From contig NZ_RQEV01000008.1 of NCBI RefSeq assembly GCF_004771275.1, positions 62,001-126,000 on the forward strand: a stretch of DNA of 64,000 bases. Direction: 5' to 3'. Both the position numbers and the translations under genes were made by a program. Within the stretch, counting starts at the first letter, position 1; each line of letters begins with the position of its first letter. This DNA comes from Leptospira fluminis. GTDB taxonomy: Bacteria; Spirochaetota; Leptospiria; Leptospirales; Leptospiraceae. This document shows positions 43,032-52,005 of the stretch, in pieces. The notes beneath the pieces were generated by a model. It saw nothing but the letters and a program-made list of their open reading frames with translations, did not search any database and was not told the DNA's origin.

Positions 43032-46000
43032 CTAGGGGCATACGATCAGAGAAGAGGGATCCGAAACTGCCTGTCCCACGAATTTCATCCCTCCTAGCAG
43101 GTACGGATCGCCCGTCTGCGGAGTATTCAACGTAAAGAACTGGACCTTATCGCTGGTCGCGCTGATCGCACATGCGGTGGAAAGGTTCAGAGGGGACGAG
43201 GTCGAAGCCGGGTTTCTCAATTTCGGGAAAGTGATCGTAGAAGGCATGGGGATTTCCTTCATGATACTGTTCACCATAGGGACGATCAAAGTGGTTACCA
43301 ACGGAGAAATGACCGCCTTGATTCCTTCCGGATCGAGTCCGAAAGGATCGTACGTCGCTCCTTCCAGAACTTCCACCGCATAATTGAGATTATTCACAGG
43401 ATCCAAAACGACCTGGAGCGCATTCAAATTCGCTAAATTAGGATTTCCGGTAGGATTCGAGAACGTTTTGAAACGAAAATCGGCGTCCGCGGCAAAACTG
43501 ATTCTTACGGTTCCGAGAGCCTGTTGCGTCCCGTTGGGTCGCGTATCCGCGGAACAATCGGTCAGATCGTCTCCGAAGAGTCCGGTGCAGGACGCCGGTT
43601 TCTTGGCGATGATCTGCAACTGCATTTCCGTAAAGAAAAGCCTCATCTTAGGGACTCCCGACGAAGTCATTGGTTTGAAACTTACGTTCGGTACGTGAAT
43701 GGGAGAAAGCACCATGTCTATGTCGTCGTAGGATTTTACGGGAGGCGCCAGTTGGTTGGAGGAATTCAAGCCTTGCAGCTTATTCCTGCCCGGAACCAAA
43801 ATCGTTACCAAAGGAGAGGCCTTAAGAAAGGAAGTGGTCAAGGCAAAGAGTGGATCCGATCCTGCAAATGAATTCATCCCGTTGATGAATTGCTGATTCA
43901 GCGTGATGTCCAACCCCCTTCTCTTCCAAAGATGATAGGCCGCCTGAGAAATGGTATCCGTATGCATGGAAATCAGGAATCCGGGATTGCTCGAAGACTG
44001 GGTGAATTGATACCCCGAAGGTGGAGGATTTCCCGCGTTCCAGTTCCTGGTGGATACCATTCCCGTCTTGCCCGACTGCGTGCGAAGGCCAGCCGCGGGG
44101 GTATAGCCGCTCGTAAAAGCGAAGTCCAGAGAGGAAACCAACCCTTTGTTCGTGCCGTCGTCCTTGATGACCGCATCCGTATTTAACTTAAACTTAACCG
44201 TTAAGGGAAATCCACCCAGAGGAGCGGGAAGATAATCCGGTAAGGAGATTGTGACTCCCGTATCCCGGAGATCCGCGATCACCGAGTTGAGTACGTTCGG
44301 TGCGATCCGGGTCACGATATCCTTCAGCATATATTGGGTGATGATCTGTTTTACCAAAGGCACCGTGGTTCCCGCCATGTCCTGTATGGATTGGCTGCCG
44401 ACGATGGCGGCGATCACCGCCCCGAACTGTTCGCTGCCGCCCAGATAAGTCATGGGAGAGGTCCACATGAAATCGGACGTATCCTCTCCCGGATACAAGC
44501 CCGCCAGAGAAAGATGGTTCGGGTTCGACCAAGGCAGAATAAAGAAATTGTTCAGGTTGGAAACGATGTCGGACGCGCTAGGATTGTTCGGAAAATACGA
44601 ATCGTTGATCGTAAAAGGAGTGCGTACATTCATCGTGATCAAACCGTCCGTACCGACGCTGAGCACGTTCCTTGCGCGAGCCGTAGCCAACCTAGGCTTG
44701 GAAAGCTGGACATTCTGCCAATCGTATCCGGATCCGTTCAAGACTCCTTCCACGGCCGGATCCCAATTCAATTTGGCAGTGGTAGTGAATATCAATTGTG
44801 CTCCCGGACCCATAAAACTTCCGAACCAATCTTCGAAACGGGAAACGACCAAAAGATCCACTTCCACGTATCTGGATTTTAGATCCAAACCCAGACCGGG
44901 GGCCACGGAACCCGCTCCCGGATTCACTTTCAAATCGGCGGCTACGTTTCCGAGCTGGGTCCCTACTCCTGCGGAGCAGCCATACGTGGAATTATTGGAA
45001 CCGCAACGCACGAATTGAGGAAGTCTCATATCGGTCACGTACACGTCCATATTCACCGCTGCGTTTCCGTTAGAAATTCCCTGGTTCGTAATGTTTAGCG
45101 TGGCGCTGTACTTGGAAAAAGGGCCTGGAGCGATCGCGCTTACGTCGCCGAACGTCTTGAGACAAGCGATCCAACTGACGGCGTTATTGATGTCCACGGT
45201 ATCGTCGCACATGGTGCCGATATTCCCCTTAGGTCTACCGTAAGGAGAGAATACTGTGGAAGTATATCCGTCGTATTGTTTCACGTCGGTCGGATAATGA
45301 CAATAACTCCAGGCGGGATCGTTCCAATGGGTGATTGCCTGGCATTTGGCCGTATTTCCCGCCTTACATGCGTTATAGTCGTTCCAATTCCAACTGGAGT
45401 TCGGATGGTACGGGGCTCCATAATCGTTCGGCCCGCCGTTATCCGAAGGACCGCATTCCGCTGGGCGAACCCAACAATACCCTCTTCCCTCCGATCCCGG
45501 CTTGGAACCGAACACGGAGATATAAGAATAATTCTGAAAAGCGGAGAGGTTCGCGTTTCCGGACATTTGTCCGTCGGGTTTCATACAGGCTTCTCCGATC
45601 GTCCATTGACCGTTTTCGTAGAATTTTTTCTTAGGATAATCCGGAAGACCTAACAGGAACTCCTGGAAAGTTCTAGGAACTCCGCCGGAATCCAGAACCT
45701 TAAACGCTCCTGTAGTGAACTTCTGGATCGCTTTCCCCAAAAAGGGTAACATCTGTGCCTCGTCCATAACTCCGTTTGCGACGTATGGAAGAATAGTATC
45801 GGCGTTTTCCAGACGACCGTAATTAAAGCTGAAATATTTTTGGAATACCTTCCCGTTCGTAGTCGTGATCTCGTAATAATACGTGTTCCCTCCTATCGTC
45901 GGAGGAACGGGAGAAGTGTTCAAGTTCAGCGTGACCGGACTACTCATGGAACAAGGCGGCGCCGAACAAACGGACTGGGAATTCGACGAGCCCACTTTTT

Positions 46001-46787
46001 TGAGGTTGATGGTTTGGATATAATTGTTCGCCACCACCGGGTTTTGAAAGTTGGAAGCCAACTGCAAGGGAGCGGACTGGTCAAAGGACATATCGTTGTT
46101 TCCATTCAATGTATATTGGCTTCCTTGGGTGATCGTATTAGTCATACTATAATCCACAGCCGTGCGGAATTGCACCGTATATTGTTGCAAAGCGGTTCCG
46201 GATATGGTCAAAGCCGCGGATGTGATGGTGAGAGTGTAGACTTCCGCAGGACGGAATTCCCGATACGAATTGAAACGTAGTTTTTGACTACTCATCCAAT
46301 AGAATTCCCCGCCCGGATTCGGCCCGAGCAGAGGCCCCTTGCTTCCCACGATGGAAAAATTCGTTTGTGCCAGAGTCTTATTCATCGGATGGGAAAACCG
46401 GATTTCCAATTCCTTATAACGATCCACGTTGTCCAAGGAATTGATGAAGAGCATTGCTTGCGGATTCGCCGCACCGAAATCCACCGGCAACTGAGCTACA
46501 TCATTATCCACGCTGTTGTATGCCGGCTGCAAATTCGGATTTGCTCCGGAACCGCGACCGAAGGAGAAAAAACCCAAATCGAAAATATCGGAGAGATCCA
46601 AGCCGCTTCCGTTTTTGGATTTACAGGCTCCCGAAAAGGAACTCAAAATCAGGAGCAAGCAGATCCAAACGACCTTCCTCGGAATGCCAGCCGATCTCAA
46701 AATGTTTTTCTTCCCGGTTTCCATCTCTTTATCTGATCCTTTTTTCGTTTTTTTAAAAAGAGTGCGTTTGATTCCGTTGGTGTTCAT
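43032..46787 (-). CDS. Giant lipoprotein with Ig-like N-terminal and BPI/TULIP-like C-terminal regions
   Basis: A 1251-residue predicted lipoprotein: hydrophobic WICLLLILSSFSGACKS with lipobox Cys at residue 55. The ATG at 46787 has GAGG 9 nt upstream, overlapping the previous stop; an ATG at 46724 would give a shorter leader. Residues about 100-325 hold Ig-like modules (LEIRFSHPMNKTLAQTNF). The C-terminal half looks like a BPI/LBP lipid-transfer fold: SQAAYHLWKRRGLDITLN near 947 resembles the BPI 'aayvyyeagvlkltl' segment, IHVPNVSFKPMTSSGVPKM follows, and VTTLIVPMVNSIMKEIPMPS near 1162 matches 'ilvlPrvNekLqkGfPLP'. The family match is by eye only. Role unknown; a lipid- or LPS-binding function is an inference. 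The gene follows another giant lipoprotein by 10 nt. Confidence 0.65.
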   Translation of the reverse strand: MNTNGIKRTLFKKTKKGSDKEMETGKKNILRSAGIPRKVVWICLLLILSSFSGACKSKNGSGLDLSDIFDLGFFSFGRGSGANPNLQPAYNSVDNDVAQLPVDFGAANPQAMLFINSLDNVDRYKELEIRFSHPMNKTLAQTNFSIVGSKGPLLGPNPGGEFYWMSSQKLRFNSYREFRPAEVYTLTITSAALTISGTALQQYTVQFRTAVDYSMTNTITQGSQYTLNGNNDMSFDQSAPLQLASNFQNPVVANNYIQTINLKKVGSSNSQSVCSAPPCSMSSPVTLNLNTSPVPPTIGGNTYYYEITTTNGKVFQKYFSFNYGRLENADTILPYVANGVMDEAQMLPFLGKAIQKFTTGAFKVLDSGGVPRTFQEFLLGLPDYPKKKFYENGQWTIGEACMKPDGQMSGNANLSAFQNYSYISVFGSKPGSEGRGYCWVRPAECGPSDNGGPNDYGAPYHPNSSWNWNDYNACKAGNTAKCQAITHWNDPAWSYCHYPTDVKQYDGYTSTVFSPYGRPKGNIGTMCDDTVDINNAVSWIACLKTFGDVSAIAPGPFSKYSATLNITNQGISNGNAAVNMDVYVTDMRLPQFVRCGSNNSTYGCSAGVGTQLGNVAADLKVNPGAGSVAPGLGLDLKSRYVEVDLLVVSRFEDWFGSFMGPGAQLIFTTTAKLNWDPAVEGVLNGSGYDWQNVQLSKPRLATARARNVLSVGTDGLITMNVRTPFTINDSYFPNNPSASDIVSNLNNFFILPWSNPNHLSLAGLYPGEDTSDFMWTSPMTYLGGSEQFGAVIAAIVGSQSIQDMAGTTVPLVKQIITQYMLKDIVTRIAPNVLNSVIADLRDTGVTISLPDYLPAPLGGFPLTVKFKLNTDAVIKDDGTNKGLVSSLDFAFTSGYTPAAGLRTQSGKTGMVSTRNWNAGNPPPSGYQFTQSSSNPGFLISMHTDTISQAAYHLWKRRGLDITLNQQFINGMNSFAGSDPLFALTTSFLKASPLVTILVPGRNKLQGLNSSNQLAPPVKSYDDIDMVLSPIHVPNVSFKPMTSSGVPKMRLFFTEMQLQIIAKKPASCTGLFGDDLTDCSADTRPNGTQQALGTVRISFAADADFRFKTFSNPTGNPNLANLNALQVVLDPVNNLNYAVEVLEGATYDPFGLDPEGIKAVISPLVTTLIVPMVNSIMKEIPMPSTITFPKLRNPASTSSPLNLSTACAISATSDKVQFFTLNTPQTGDPYLLGGMKFVGQAVSDPSSLIVCP

Positions 46788-46797
46788 ACTTTCTGCC

Positions 46798-49700
46798 TCA
46801 CCGTGAAAAGATCAAAGTCAGTCGGTTCCAATACGTGTCCGAATTTTCGTCTTGGTTAAATCTGTCGTAGAACGTAAAGCCTCCGGGCATCTCCTTTCTT
46901 CCGCCCGCAGCCATGTCCGCGAATATTCCGGTCAAAACGCCTACCGTATATAGTAAGGATGTGGAATCCTGGTTAGGAGTCTGAATCATATCCGAAACGA
47001 TGAGGCTTTTCAGATCGGTAAAGACGGCTTTCAAAGGATACGGGGTATTCATATCCGATTCCAGATAGGAATAGAATTCGCCGGTTTTTACGATGCCGAG
47101 TAGCACTCCCACGACGCTCCTTCCGTTGGGAGAAGCGATGTCCAACAAGTCCGCGGAATCTCCGCTAATCAGATTCGTGATCAGATAATCCTGGTTCCCG
47201 TTGGAATCTCTGAATAAGGAACCCAAGAGGTTCAGAATTCCCGCAATTTGCGAATTGCTAGGCACGTTGTCGATCACCATGTCCAAGGAGAAGTCGATCA
47301 TCGGAACGAGACTATATACGGATTCCGTCGAGAAGTAATCCCGAAGACGAACCGCCCAAGCTCCTACATGATCCCAACTCGTGTCATACACGTTCGTGGA
47401 TCGAGTCGTAGGATAACTCGCCAACAGATCCCGTACGGATTCCAAATATGTCTGCAGGTTGTACTGAATAGCCGTAGGGGAATCGCTCGTGACCTTGATT
47501 TCTCCTAAGAAATCGGCCAAGGAAGAAAAGGTCAAAGCGGCCCCCGTCGCCCTCGCAGGAGTTCCCATTTCGGCCAGCATGGTCACGAACGTGGAGAGAA
47601 GTTCCGTCCGGGACATCAGATTCAGGAGTCCGTCCTGGTACCTCCTTTCGCTTTCTGCCAGGAGGGACAGGGGTGACCGGATCGGCTTTTGGGTGACCGG
47701 ATCCAGATAGCGGAACAAATATTCGTCGGGACCGGCGGAATTGCTCCGGATGCTAGAGTCCGAATTCATGATTTTTACCACGTCGATCTGACGACTTCCG
47801 GAACCGGTTTCCGGGTCCGTAATTCTTCCTAAAAGAGGACGGGTCAAACTTCCGCTCAATCCCGTCAGGATTTGAAACGGATTGTGAGTCGCATCCGCTT
47901 GGTCATCCAAAGTTTGGGCCAAAGCTACGATGAGAGGGAGCAACCGATTTCTGCTATCCCAAGCGCTATCCACCGAAACTCCGTAAGTGGAATCGGCGGG
48001 AGAAGCCAATACCCGATTCGATGTCAAAAAGGAAAGTCTTTCCATCACTCCAAAATTGGCCGCGATCGATTCAGGAATGACTCCGTAGGAAGAGGTAGGA
48101 GGATAAAAGATACTATAGACGCTCGTATCACCGAGGCTGTTAAACGTCAAGGGGCCGGATCCGGTGGTACCGTAGTCCCAAGCTTCCAGATAAAACATGC
48201 TGTCCCCCGGAACGTCCGAATAATTCGCTTGGAGAACGGGAATCCCAGGTTGGCGAAAATTCGGCTGGGTGGAACTGGCACATCCCGGTTTTAGGTAAGT
48301 CTGTTTTACTCTCCAGATCCCATTGATTTTGTCCGTACAGTTCGGACCGTCCTGAAGGATAGGAACGGCTCCCATAAGTCCGGTCAGGCCGTTACCGATC
48401 AAAGTCACGAATGCCGCCATCTTGTAAGGAACTCCGACTCCGAGAGACGCGCGAAGCGGAATGACTGCCACCATCCTCTTTTCGTGCAAAAGCCATTGGA
48501 AATTTTTATAAATCGCTTCTTCGTCCGAATTGACGGCTCTTTGCGTCTGATCGTCCTTATTGATTTCCCAAACGGGAATGCTCCATCCTTTGGCTCCGGA
48601 CGCATTCGCTCCGGAGGCGACGGAAGAGAAGGAATTGTCGGAAGAATTGGCGGAAGTCTCCCTTCCTCCGGGACCTACCCAACGACAAAGTCCGGTTCCG
48701 CTACAAGTACCGCTGGCGGTGTCCGAAACTTTGATTCTATATTCGGAAGTGTTCCAGCTGGACTTGTAGATGAGATCCACTCCGTTGGAGTCCTTGTACA
48801 TGTTCCCGTCTATCGTATAAATCGCACCTGTAGAATCCGTCCTGTTCCTGTTGTAGTACGGCCCGCCTCCTGACAGCAGGACCTTGCGCACCAGTTTCAT
48901 GATAAAAGGGATCGTCTTGGTATAGACTGGATCGGTCGCGGAAGGAACGATGCTCGGATCGGGGGCCTCCAGCAAAGTCAATGTGGGGGTATTGATGGAG
49001 ATCGAAAAGGCGGTCGGATGAGACGCATCTCCGTTTCTAAAAACCGCTCCGTCGACGGAACTCTGGTTCATAAAGGACTTGATTCCTATATTCCCTGTCA
49101 TGGTGGAACCCAGAGAATAAATGCTATCTCCGACCGTCAGCACTCCTCCCGTCATCGGTCCGCCGTTAACGGAACCGTTCGGCTCCAATCTCATCATCGT
49201 AGTGTCCGCCGGGTTCTCCCATCGATAACCGAATTTATCTGAGAGAGTCAGTAGGAACATCAAGGATTCCAGTGCGGTTACGGGACTGCTAGTCGTGTCG
49301 TTTACCCTGTCTCTTCCCAAAGAATCCATACGGATCAGTTCTTTCAGAGAGAAATCCACCCCGCTGATGTTTCTGGAAAAGTCGAAGTTGGCCAGATTTT
49401 GCGCCAACTTCAAAGAAAGGATTACGTTCGGATCTGAAGTGAAGGTGCCTCCTCTGGACATCATCGGTTTTAGGGTTCGAAACGCCTCCGTGAGAACGAT
49501 CGAAAATTCGGAGGGATAAACGGGATCGGTATAGTCGGTAAGAGTCGGATCCGAATACACGGAGCCTTGAGCTGTATAAAATTTCTGTAAATTGATGATC
49601 AGCTCCTTCAGAACCGTATCCGAGGATTTGAAATCGCTGAACCCTGCCCTCTGCTGAAAAGATTCGCCCACGGAGGATATGATCTGAATGAGCTTTTGTT

Positions 49701-50364
49701 TCATCACCCGATCGGCGATCAGCGACGGGTCCACCATTCCTTGTAACAGGCCCTGCAAGGCGCCCTTGGTCGTAGGATTTTGGTTCAAGGCCTTGTCGAG
49801 CACGTCCTCCAGCTCCACGAATAGGATCTTGATTTCAGGATCCCGCAGTACGGCGGCGAGTTCCTGAAATTTCGTCTGCATGTCGCTTTTCGAGTAGGTG
49901 GAATACATGAAAGATAACGCATTCTGGCTAAGCGGAGCCAAGCTTCTGAGCACCGGCTTGGGATAAACTCTCAGATTTTCCAACCAAGGTTGCAGGGTGT
50001 CGAATGCCCGGTTTGGAGCGTTCTCGATCCGGTCCAGAAGATTATGGACTTTCAGTAGAGATTGCCTTACGTGCGCTTCCGGTTTGAGAAGCATGTCGCT
50101 GGAAGAGCGGAGAAAGCCTATGATATCGTCCCGGTAAGGAATCGTCATGGAGCCTTCGAGACGGTCGTTGAAAGGAATCGGTTGGAGGCTCTGGAACCCT
50201 GCCTTCAAAGATGGGTAGTTGTCCAAAAGATTAAAGAGTTTCAGTCCTCCGTTGTTTTGGAGGTTATCGAAAAAACCGGAGGGATTGTCCATCGCCCCCT
50301 CTTTGGACTTACAGGCCAAGGAGAGGAAAAGTGCTGTATAAATCCAAAACCGTTTTCCGACCAT
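46798..50364 (-). CDS. Giant lipoprotein, 1188 aa, function unknown
   Basis: The leader MVGKRFWIYTALFLSLACKS has a lipobox Cys at residue 18, so this is a predicted surface or periplasmic lipoprotein. I do not recognise a known domain. The N-terminal 330 residues are mainly helical (LRSSSDMLLKPEAHVRQSLL, MQTKFQELAAVLRDPEIKI). The middle (about 380-700) holds beta-rich, Gly/Ser/Thr-rich stretches with two Cys clusters, and the C-terminal part is helical again (about 860-1150). The ATG at 50364 has AAGGGAAG 8 nt upstream and gives a normal signal peptide; an open ATG 14 codons upstream has no ribosome-binding site. The next lipoprotein starts 10 nt after the stop, so the two are probably a co-made pair. 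Confidence 0.8.
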   Translation of the reverse strand: MVGKRFWIYTALFLSLACKSKEGAMDNPSGFFDNLQNNGGLKLFNLLDNYPSLKAGFQSLQPIPFNDRLEGSMTIPYRDDIIGFLRSSSDMLLKPEAHVRQSLLKVHNLLDRIENAPNRAFDTLQPWLENLRVYPKPVLRSLAPLSQNALSFMYSTYSKSDMQTKFQELAAVLRDPEIKILFVELEDVLDKALNQNPTTKGALQGLLQGMVDPSLIADRVMKQKLIQIISSVGESFQQRAGFSDFKSSDTVLKELIINLQKFYTAQGSVYSDPTLTDYTDPVYPSEFSIVLTEAFRTLKPMMSRGGTFTSDPNVILSLKLAQNLANFDFSRNISGVDFSLKELIRMDSLGRDRVNDTTSSPVTALESLMFLLTLSDKFGYRWENPADTTMMRLEPNGSVNGGPMTGGVLTVGDSIYSLGSTMTGNIGIKSFMNQSSVDGAVFRNGDASHPTAFSISINTPTLTLLEAPDPSIVPSATDPVYTKTIPFIMKLVRKVLLSGGGPYYNRNRTDSTGAIYTIDGNMYKDSNGVDLIYKSSWNTSEYRIKVSDTASGTCSGTGLCRWVGPGGRETSANSSDNSFSSVASGANASGAKGWSIPVWEINKDDQTQRAVNSDEEAIYKNFQWLLHEKRMVAVIPLRASLGVGVPYKMAAFVTLIGNGLTGLMGAVPILQDGPNCTDKINGIWRVKQTYLKPGCASSTQPNFRQPGIPVLQANYSDVPGDSMFYLEAWDYGTTGSGPLTFNSLGDTSVYSIFYPPTSSYGVIPESIAANFGVMERLSFLTSNRVLASPADSTYGVSVDSAWDSRNRLLPLIVALAQTLDDQADATHNPFQILTGLSGSLTRPLLGRITDPETGSGSRQIDVVKIMNSDSSIRSNSAGPDEYLFRYLDPVTQKPIRSPLSLLAESERRYQDGLLNLMSRTELLSTFVTMLAEMGTPARATGAALTFSSLADFLGEIKVTSDSPTAIQYNLQTYLESVRDLLASYPTTRSTNVYDTSWDHVGAWAVRLRDYFSTESVYSLVPMIDFSLDMVIDNVPSNSQIAGILNLLGSLFRDSNGNQDYLITNLISGDSADLLDIASPNGRSVVGVLLGIVKTGEFYSYLESDMNTPYPLKAVFTDLKSLIVSDMIQTPNQDSTSLLYTVGVLTGIFADMAAGGRKEMPGGFTFYDRFNQDENSDTYWNRLTLIFSR

Positions 50365-50763
50365 TTTCCGCTTCCCTTTCGCTTTTTGGAGCTTCCGGGA
50401 CAGCATAGCGAACGCTACATAGCATCCTCTTATATCACTCTTATATTTCCTCCCGCAGAGAAAAAAAAGAGAAGGTTTCCGAGAAAAAACTTAGGAGCAG
50501 AAACATCCGATTATTCACATATCGATCGTTATAAAAAAGAGAGATTTCCACCCACGAGTCCCAAAATATCTTTTGAGACTCGCCGTTTCCGGAAAACCAA
50601 AAATCAGAAAGTCCTACTCTCTGATTCTTTTATAAGAAACATTTGTTATATAATAAAAATTAGACAAATTGCCGCCTTCTATCCTGATCTCAAACGGATT
50701 CTATGCTTCTCCCCAAGGGGGGATTTTCTTGACAGAGCAAAGACCAAGACTCAGATTCCTCGA
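50365..50763. other. Divergent intergenic region with two hairpins and a TATAAT hexamer
   Basis: A 399-bp gap between the divergent lipoprotein and AraC genes. It has a 12-bp near-perfect stem (CGAGTCCCAAAA at 50555-50566 paired with TTTTGAGACTCG at 50571-50582, one mismatch) and a second hairpin (AATCAGA at 50602, TCTGATT at 50620) followed by CTTTTAT. A TATAAT at 50649-50654 could be the AraC -10 box, but no -35 of the right spacing is clear. Open frames in this gap, including the long in-frame extension of the AraC frame, look non-coding. Confidence 0.45.
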
Positions 50764-51909
50764 ATGCCTTTTTTCGGTGAAAACCCGCCTCATCTAGAAT
50801 TTTTCACCTCTCTTCTCTGGGGAATCCTCCAGTTCGGCGCCTATTTGGGTGCTTTGATGTGCGTAGGCCAAATCGTCCTGGAGAAAAAAACGGGACTCAA
50901 CCGGCTTTTGGCCGTTTTATTTGGCTTATTGTGCCTATTCCAATCCTGTTCCCTCCTCTTTCTTTCCGGGGAATTCCGGACCTACCCTCATCTCAGTGCG
51001 ATGTACCTTCCTGCCCTAGGATCGGTAGGTCCGGTACTGTATGGAATCCAAAGAATCGCGACGGAAAAGGAAATGGATGCTTTCGGAAGTCTCGGCCTGG
51101 ACAAAAAACACCTGACTATCCCACTACTCTTTTGGCTCCTCTACCTTTGTAGTTTCCTTTTACCGGAAAAGACGGTCTCGGAATCGATCGGAAATTTCCT
51201 TTCCGCACCCGGGATCCGGAAAGAAGAGATGATTCTATTCTTTCCGCTATTTCTACTCTCGGGATATGTTTTTGCGATCTTGTCCGAAAGTTTGGACCTG
51301 TTTCGGGCAGAAGTCCTAAGCCAGGAATGGACGGCGAGGATCCTACTTTTTCTCGTATCCGCCACCTTGATCAACCTATCCTTAGGTGCGGTTTATCTTT
51401 GGACCCGGGAGCCGGTGTTCCTTTTGTCCAACGCCTCCATGATGGGGGCCAGCCTCTGCCTTGCCTATTTGATCGGACACAGGCGTCCCGAATTTTTCCA
51501 AACCCTACAAGAAGTAGCTCAAGCCACCCGGCAAAAATACGCCCGTTCCTTGCTCCTGGAGCTGGACCGAGAAGCGCTGAAAGAGAGCCTGAAAAACCTG
51601 ATGGAAAAGGAAAAACTCTACCGGGACGAAGAGTTAAGCCTAGCCGATCTCGCGGACGAGCTTGCGCTTTCTACCCACCAGATTTCGGAACTTCTCAACC
51701 AAGAGCTAGGCAGGAATTTTGCCGCTTTCGTAAACGACTACCGGATCCGGGAGGCTTGCGAATTATTAAAATCCCAACCGGAACGGTCGGTCTTGGACAT
51801 CGCCTTCGAAGTGGGTTTCCGCACGAAATCCTCCTTCCACAGAGCCTTTCAGAAACATACGAACAAAACCCCATCCGAATTTCGGAACGACAAGGGTACG
51901 AATTTATAG
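50764..51909 (+). CDS. Membrane-anchored AraC-family transcriptional regulator
   Basis: A 381-residue protein. About the first 250 residues hold six or seven membrane segments (FTSLLWGILQFGAYLGALM, LLAVLFGLLCLFQSCSLLFL, IPLLFWLLYLCSFLLP and others). An AraC-type double helix-turn-helix fills about 285-375: LSLADLADELALSTHQISELLN and VLDIAFEVGFRTKSSFHRAFQK, ending TPSEFR. The open frame reaches far upstream into the lipoprotein antisense, but the family-like part begins at the ATG at 50764; no clear Shine-Dalgarno sequence was seen. The next gene encodes a fatty-acid desaturase (97 nt downstream, same strand), a plausible target that could link membrane state to lipid changes. That link is inference only. 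Confidence 0.85.
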   Translation: MPFFGENPPHLEFFTSLLWGILQFGAYLGALMCVGQIVLEKKTGLNRLLAVLFGLLCLFQSCSLLFLSGEFRTYPHLSAMYLPALGSVGPVLYGIQRIATEKEMDAFGSLGLDKKHLTIPLLFWLLYLCSFLLPEKTVSESIGNFLSAPGIRKEEMILFFPLFLLSGYVFAILSESLDLFRAEVLSQEWTARILLFLVSATLINLSLGAVYLWTREPVFLLSNASMMGASLCLAYLIGHRRPEFFQTLQEVAQATRQKYARSLLLELDREALKESLKNLMEKEKLYRDEELSLADLADELALSTHQISELLNQELGRNFAAFVNDYRIREACELLKSQPERSVLDIAFEVGFRTKSSFHRAFQKHTNKTPSEFRNDKGTNL

Positions 51910-52005
51910 TTTGAGACGGAAGACCCCGACTCATTCGATCATTTCGGACGACGGGGATTCTAAAACGGAGTATCTTGTTCCCGACGAAAACACAGGAGAA
52001 CACCG

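Noticed and set aside
50729..50734. TTGACA as a -35 box for the AraC gene
   Set aside because: A -10 at the normal distance would fall almost on the ATG at 50764 and no TATAAT-like hexamer is there.
50062..50763. Long open reading frame continuing upstream of the AraC regulator
   Set aside because: It lies largely antisense to the giant lipoprotein and lacks family-like sequence. The recognisable protein begins near 50764.
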